Below are positions 62,963 to 64,000 of a stretch of 64,000 bases of DNA, one piece after another. How positions within the stretch are numbered: position 1 is the first letter of the stretch; each line of letters starts with the position of its first letter. The stretch comes from CAIYXB01 sp038146805 (GTDB lineage Bacteria; Cyanobacteriota; Vampirovibrionia; LMEP-6097). The DNA lies in the NCBI GenBank assembly GCA_038146805.1, contig JAYQSH010000005.1, positions 372,001-436,000 of the forward strand, in the 5' to 3' direction. Both the position numbers and the translations under genes were made by a program. The notes below the pieces were generated by a model. It was not told where the DNA came from. It was given only the letters and a program-made list of their open reading frames with translations, and did not search any database.

Positions 62963-63622
62963 TTAACAAGCTTGCCAAGTTTTTTTCGGCCCGATATTAG
63001 GACCAAGCTGAATATTTGATTCTTCAGCAGATTCTAGTAAATCTTTTAAACGACGAAAATCAGGACTTTGAGCACTGCTTAGATGATAATTACCTATACT
63101 TTGCCAAGGGCTTAAACTTGGTTCATCGTGAGTAGCAAAAGAATTTTCAAAACTTAACTCTCTATCTAGAAAAAATCGAGCAACATCAAGTTCAGCAGGA
63201 TTTAAGTAATGCAAAGCATTTCTATTATTTCGATCTGTACAATGCAGATCGATTCCTTTTTTCTCTAAACTTTTTAGCATTTTGAGCTTTAAATTTTGGC
63301 TAATTTGACTTTTACGTAAGAGTTCTAGAATTAAAGGACGCTCAGAATGAGAATTATTACGATAAGAAAATAGATATTTAAATTCTCTTTGTTTTTGCGC
63401 AGATGCTTGATCCCAGATTGCTTCAAAGCGCCCAATCAATGGACTAAATTCTTCATCTCGACTAGAAGTCAAAAATGCTTGCATAAAATCATCAAAGCTT
63501 TGCTCGGCTTCAGGACTAATTTGAACCTTTCTAGGATTGATAATATCGTTCGTCAAGTGTTCAATTTCAGCTTGATTTAAACCACACATTTTTAGAACTT
63601 TTTTAAACATTGTTGAAAACAA
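62963..63622 (-). CDS. ankyrin-like hypothetical protein
   Basis: 219 residues. KKGIDLHCTDRNNRNALHYL resembles an ankyrin repeat turn, and the surrounding helices (SLEKKGIDLH, PAELDVARFFLDREL) fit one or two degenerate repeats. N-terminus helical and charged. No signal peptide. Ankyrin-like proteins can be effectors in host-associated bacteria, but nothing else supports that here. IS30-type DNA follows within 50 bp of its start. Confidence 0.45.
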   Translation of the reverse strand: MFSTMFKKVLKMCGLNQAEIEHLTNDIINPRKVQISPEAEQSFDDFMQAFLTSSRDEEFSPLIGRFEAIWDQASAQKQREFKYLFSYRNNSHSERPLILELLRKSQISQNLKLKMLKSLEKKGIDLHCTDRNNRNALHYLNPAELDVARFFLDRELSFENSFATHDEPSLSPWQSIGNYHLSSAQSPDFRRLKDLLESAEESNIQLGPNIGPKKTWQAC

Positions 63623-63670
63623 AGCAAGGTTTTCATTATCTTGACTTGCGCATATTGATGGATTCCAATA

Positions 63671-64000
63671 TCAATTGCAACTCTGCTTGATTTGAGCCTG
63701 AAATACCTCTAAAGGTGTTTTCCATTTTAGCCTTTTTCTGGGTCTAGTGTTTAAAAGATGAATATAGTGCTGTAGATCTTCCTCTGAAAGGGTATTTAGA
63801 TCAGTGCCTTTTGGAATGAATTGCCTTAAAAGTCCTATGAGATTCTCAATACTTCCTTTTTGCCAAGGGCTGTATGGTTTAGCAAAATACACCGTCATTT
63901 TTGTCTTTTCTTCAATTTCTTTATGCTTTGCAAACTCTGTTCCGTTATCGTAAGTAACTGAAATCCTAAGTTCTTCTGGTATCTCTTTAAAATATTCTTC
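63671..64000 (-). CDS. IS30-family transposase, C-terminal part (continues outside)
   Basis: Frame open to the window edge. TYDNGTEFAKHKEIEEKT, VYFAKPYSPWQKGSIENLIG and PRKRLKWKTPLEVFQAQIK are the IS30 catalytic-domain end including Asp and Glu. Similar to the broken copy at 31.2 kb but clearly a different allele. Stop at 63671-63673, followed by an AATTGCAAC-type terminal repeat. It is intact as far as visible. Confidence 0.9.
   Translation of the reverse strand, partial: EEYFKEIPEELRISVTYDNGTEFAKHKEIEEKTKMTVYFAKPYSPWQKGSIENLIGLLRQFIPKGTDLNTLSEEDLQHYIHLLNTRPRKRLKWKTPLEVFQAQIKQSCN

Noticed and set aside
1..64000. CRISPR arrays
   Set aside because: No regularly spaced 25-40 bp identical repeats with unique spacers. 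The tandem 32-bp repeats have only 4-base gaps, and the 21-bp array has no spacers.

Overview
AT-rich bacterial DNA with dense, short-spaced operons on both strands. An AsmA/TamB-like protein, an outer-membrane barrel, signal-peptide and lipoprotein genes and Lgt point to a Gram-negative envelope. Flagellar genes (flgM, flgN, motA, fliI) point to motility. De novo pyrimidine (pyrD, pyrF, pyrE), histidine (hisB, hisI), pantothenate (panE, panB), folate (folE2) and shikimate (aroC) genes point to a biosynthetically capable cell. A Vampirovibrionia/Melainabacteria-like organism is my best guess from the overall flavour, but it is low-confidence inference; no marker here proves it.

Layout. 1-10.6 kb: partial AsmA-like gene, hemW, a secreted propeller protein, panE, mscS, a flagellar block (motA-flgN-flgM) and tsaB. 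10.6-14.5 kb: lexA and two small membrane proteins embedded in mobile repeats, one of which has split a gene. 14.5-18.5 kb: yjbQ, aroC (frameshifted), rpmB, rpsR, rsmI. 18.7-23.5 kb: a five-gene set that looks like a bufferin-type MNIO/DUF692 RiPP system: a secreted Cys/His-rich precursor, a DUF692 enzyme, a DUF2063 partner, an unrecognised 543-residue protein and an ASST-like lipoprotein. 23.6-29.4 kb: hisB, creatininase-family, HD-GYP and TPR genes. 29.5-34.7 kb: tRNA-Ala followed by a roughly 5 kb accessory island bounded by a 145-bp direct repeat, holding an IS30-type element split by a second IS, broken hypothetical genes, a 21-bp tandem array and an unusually GC-rich structured segment. 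35-46.6 kb: dsbA-like, speE, glycosyltransferase, PAP2, hisI, folE2, barrel, M14 peptidase, PNP, panB and M3 peptidase. 46.6-64 kb: pepA, pyrimidine genes, response regulator, lgt, sugar transferase, fliI, rplD-rplW, atpA, several unrecognised helical proteins and the edge of another IS30 element.

Repeats. At least four repeat families are interleaved. The clearest is a 232-bp composite element built of three hairpins: four of five full-length copies and one deletion derivative carry perfect 5-bp target duplications. A 32-bp repeat lies directly behind several stop codons. A 178-bp MITE with an 8-bp target duplication is nested in one 232-bp copy. Short palindromic relics make up the rest.

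Quality note. About ten genes, including aroC and flgM which one would expect intact, are broken by apparent one-base deletions, most of them in short homopolymers. This looks more like residual sequencing error than decay, so frameshift-based conclusions should be checked against reads.
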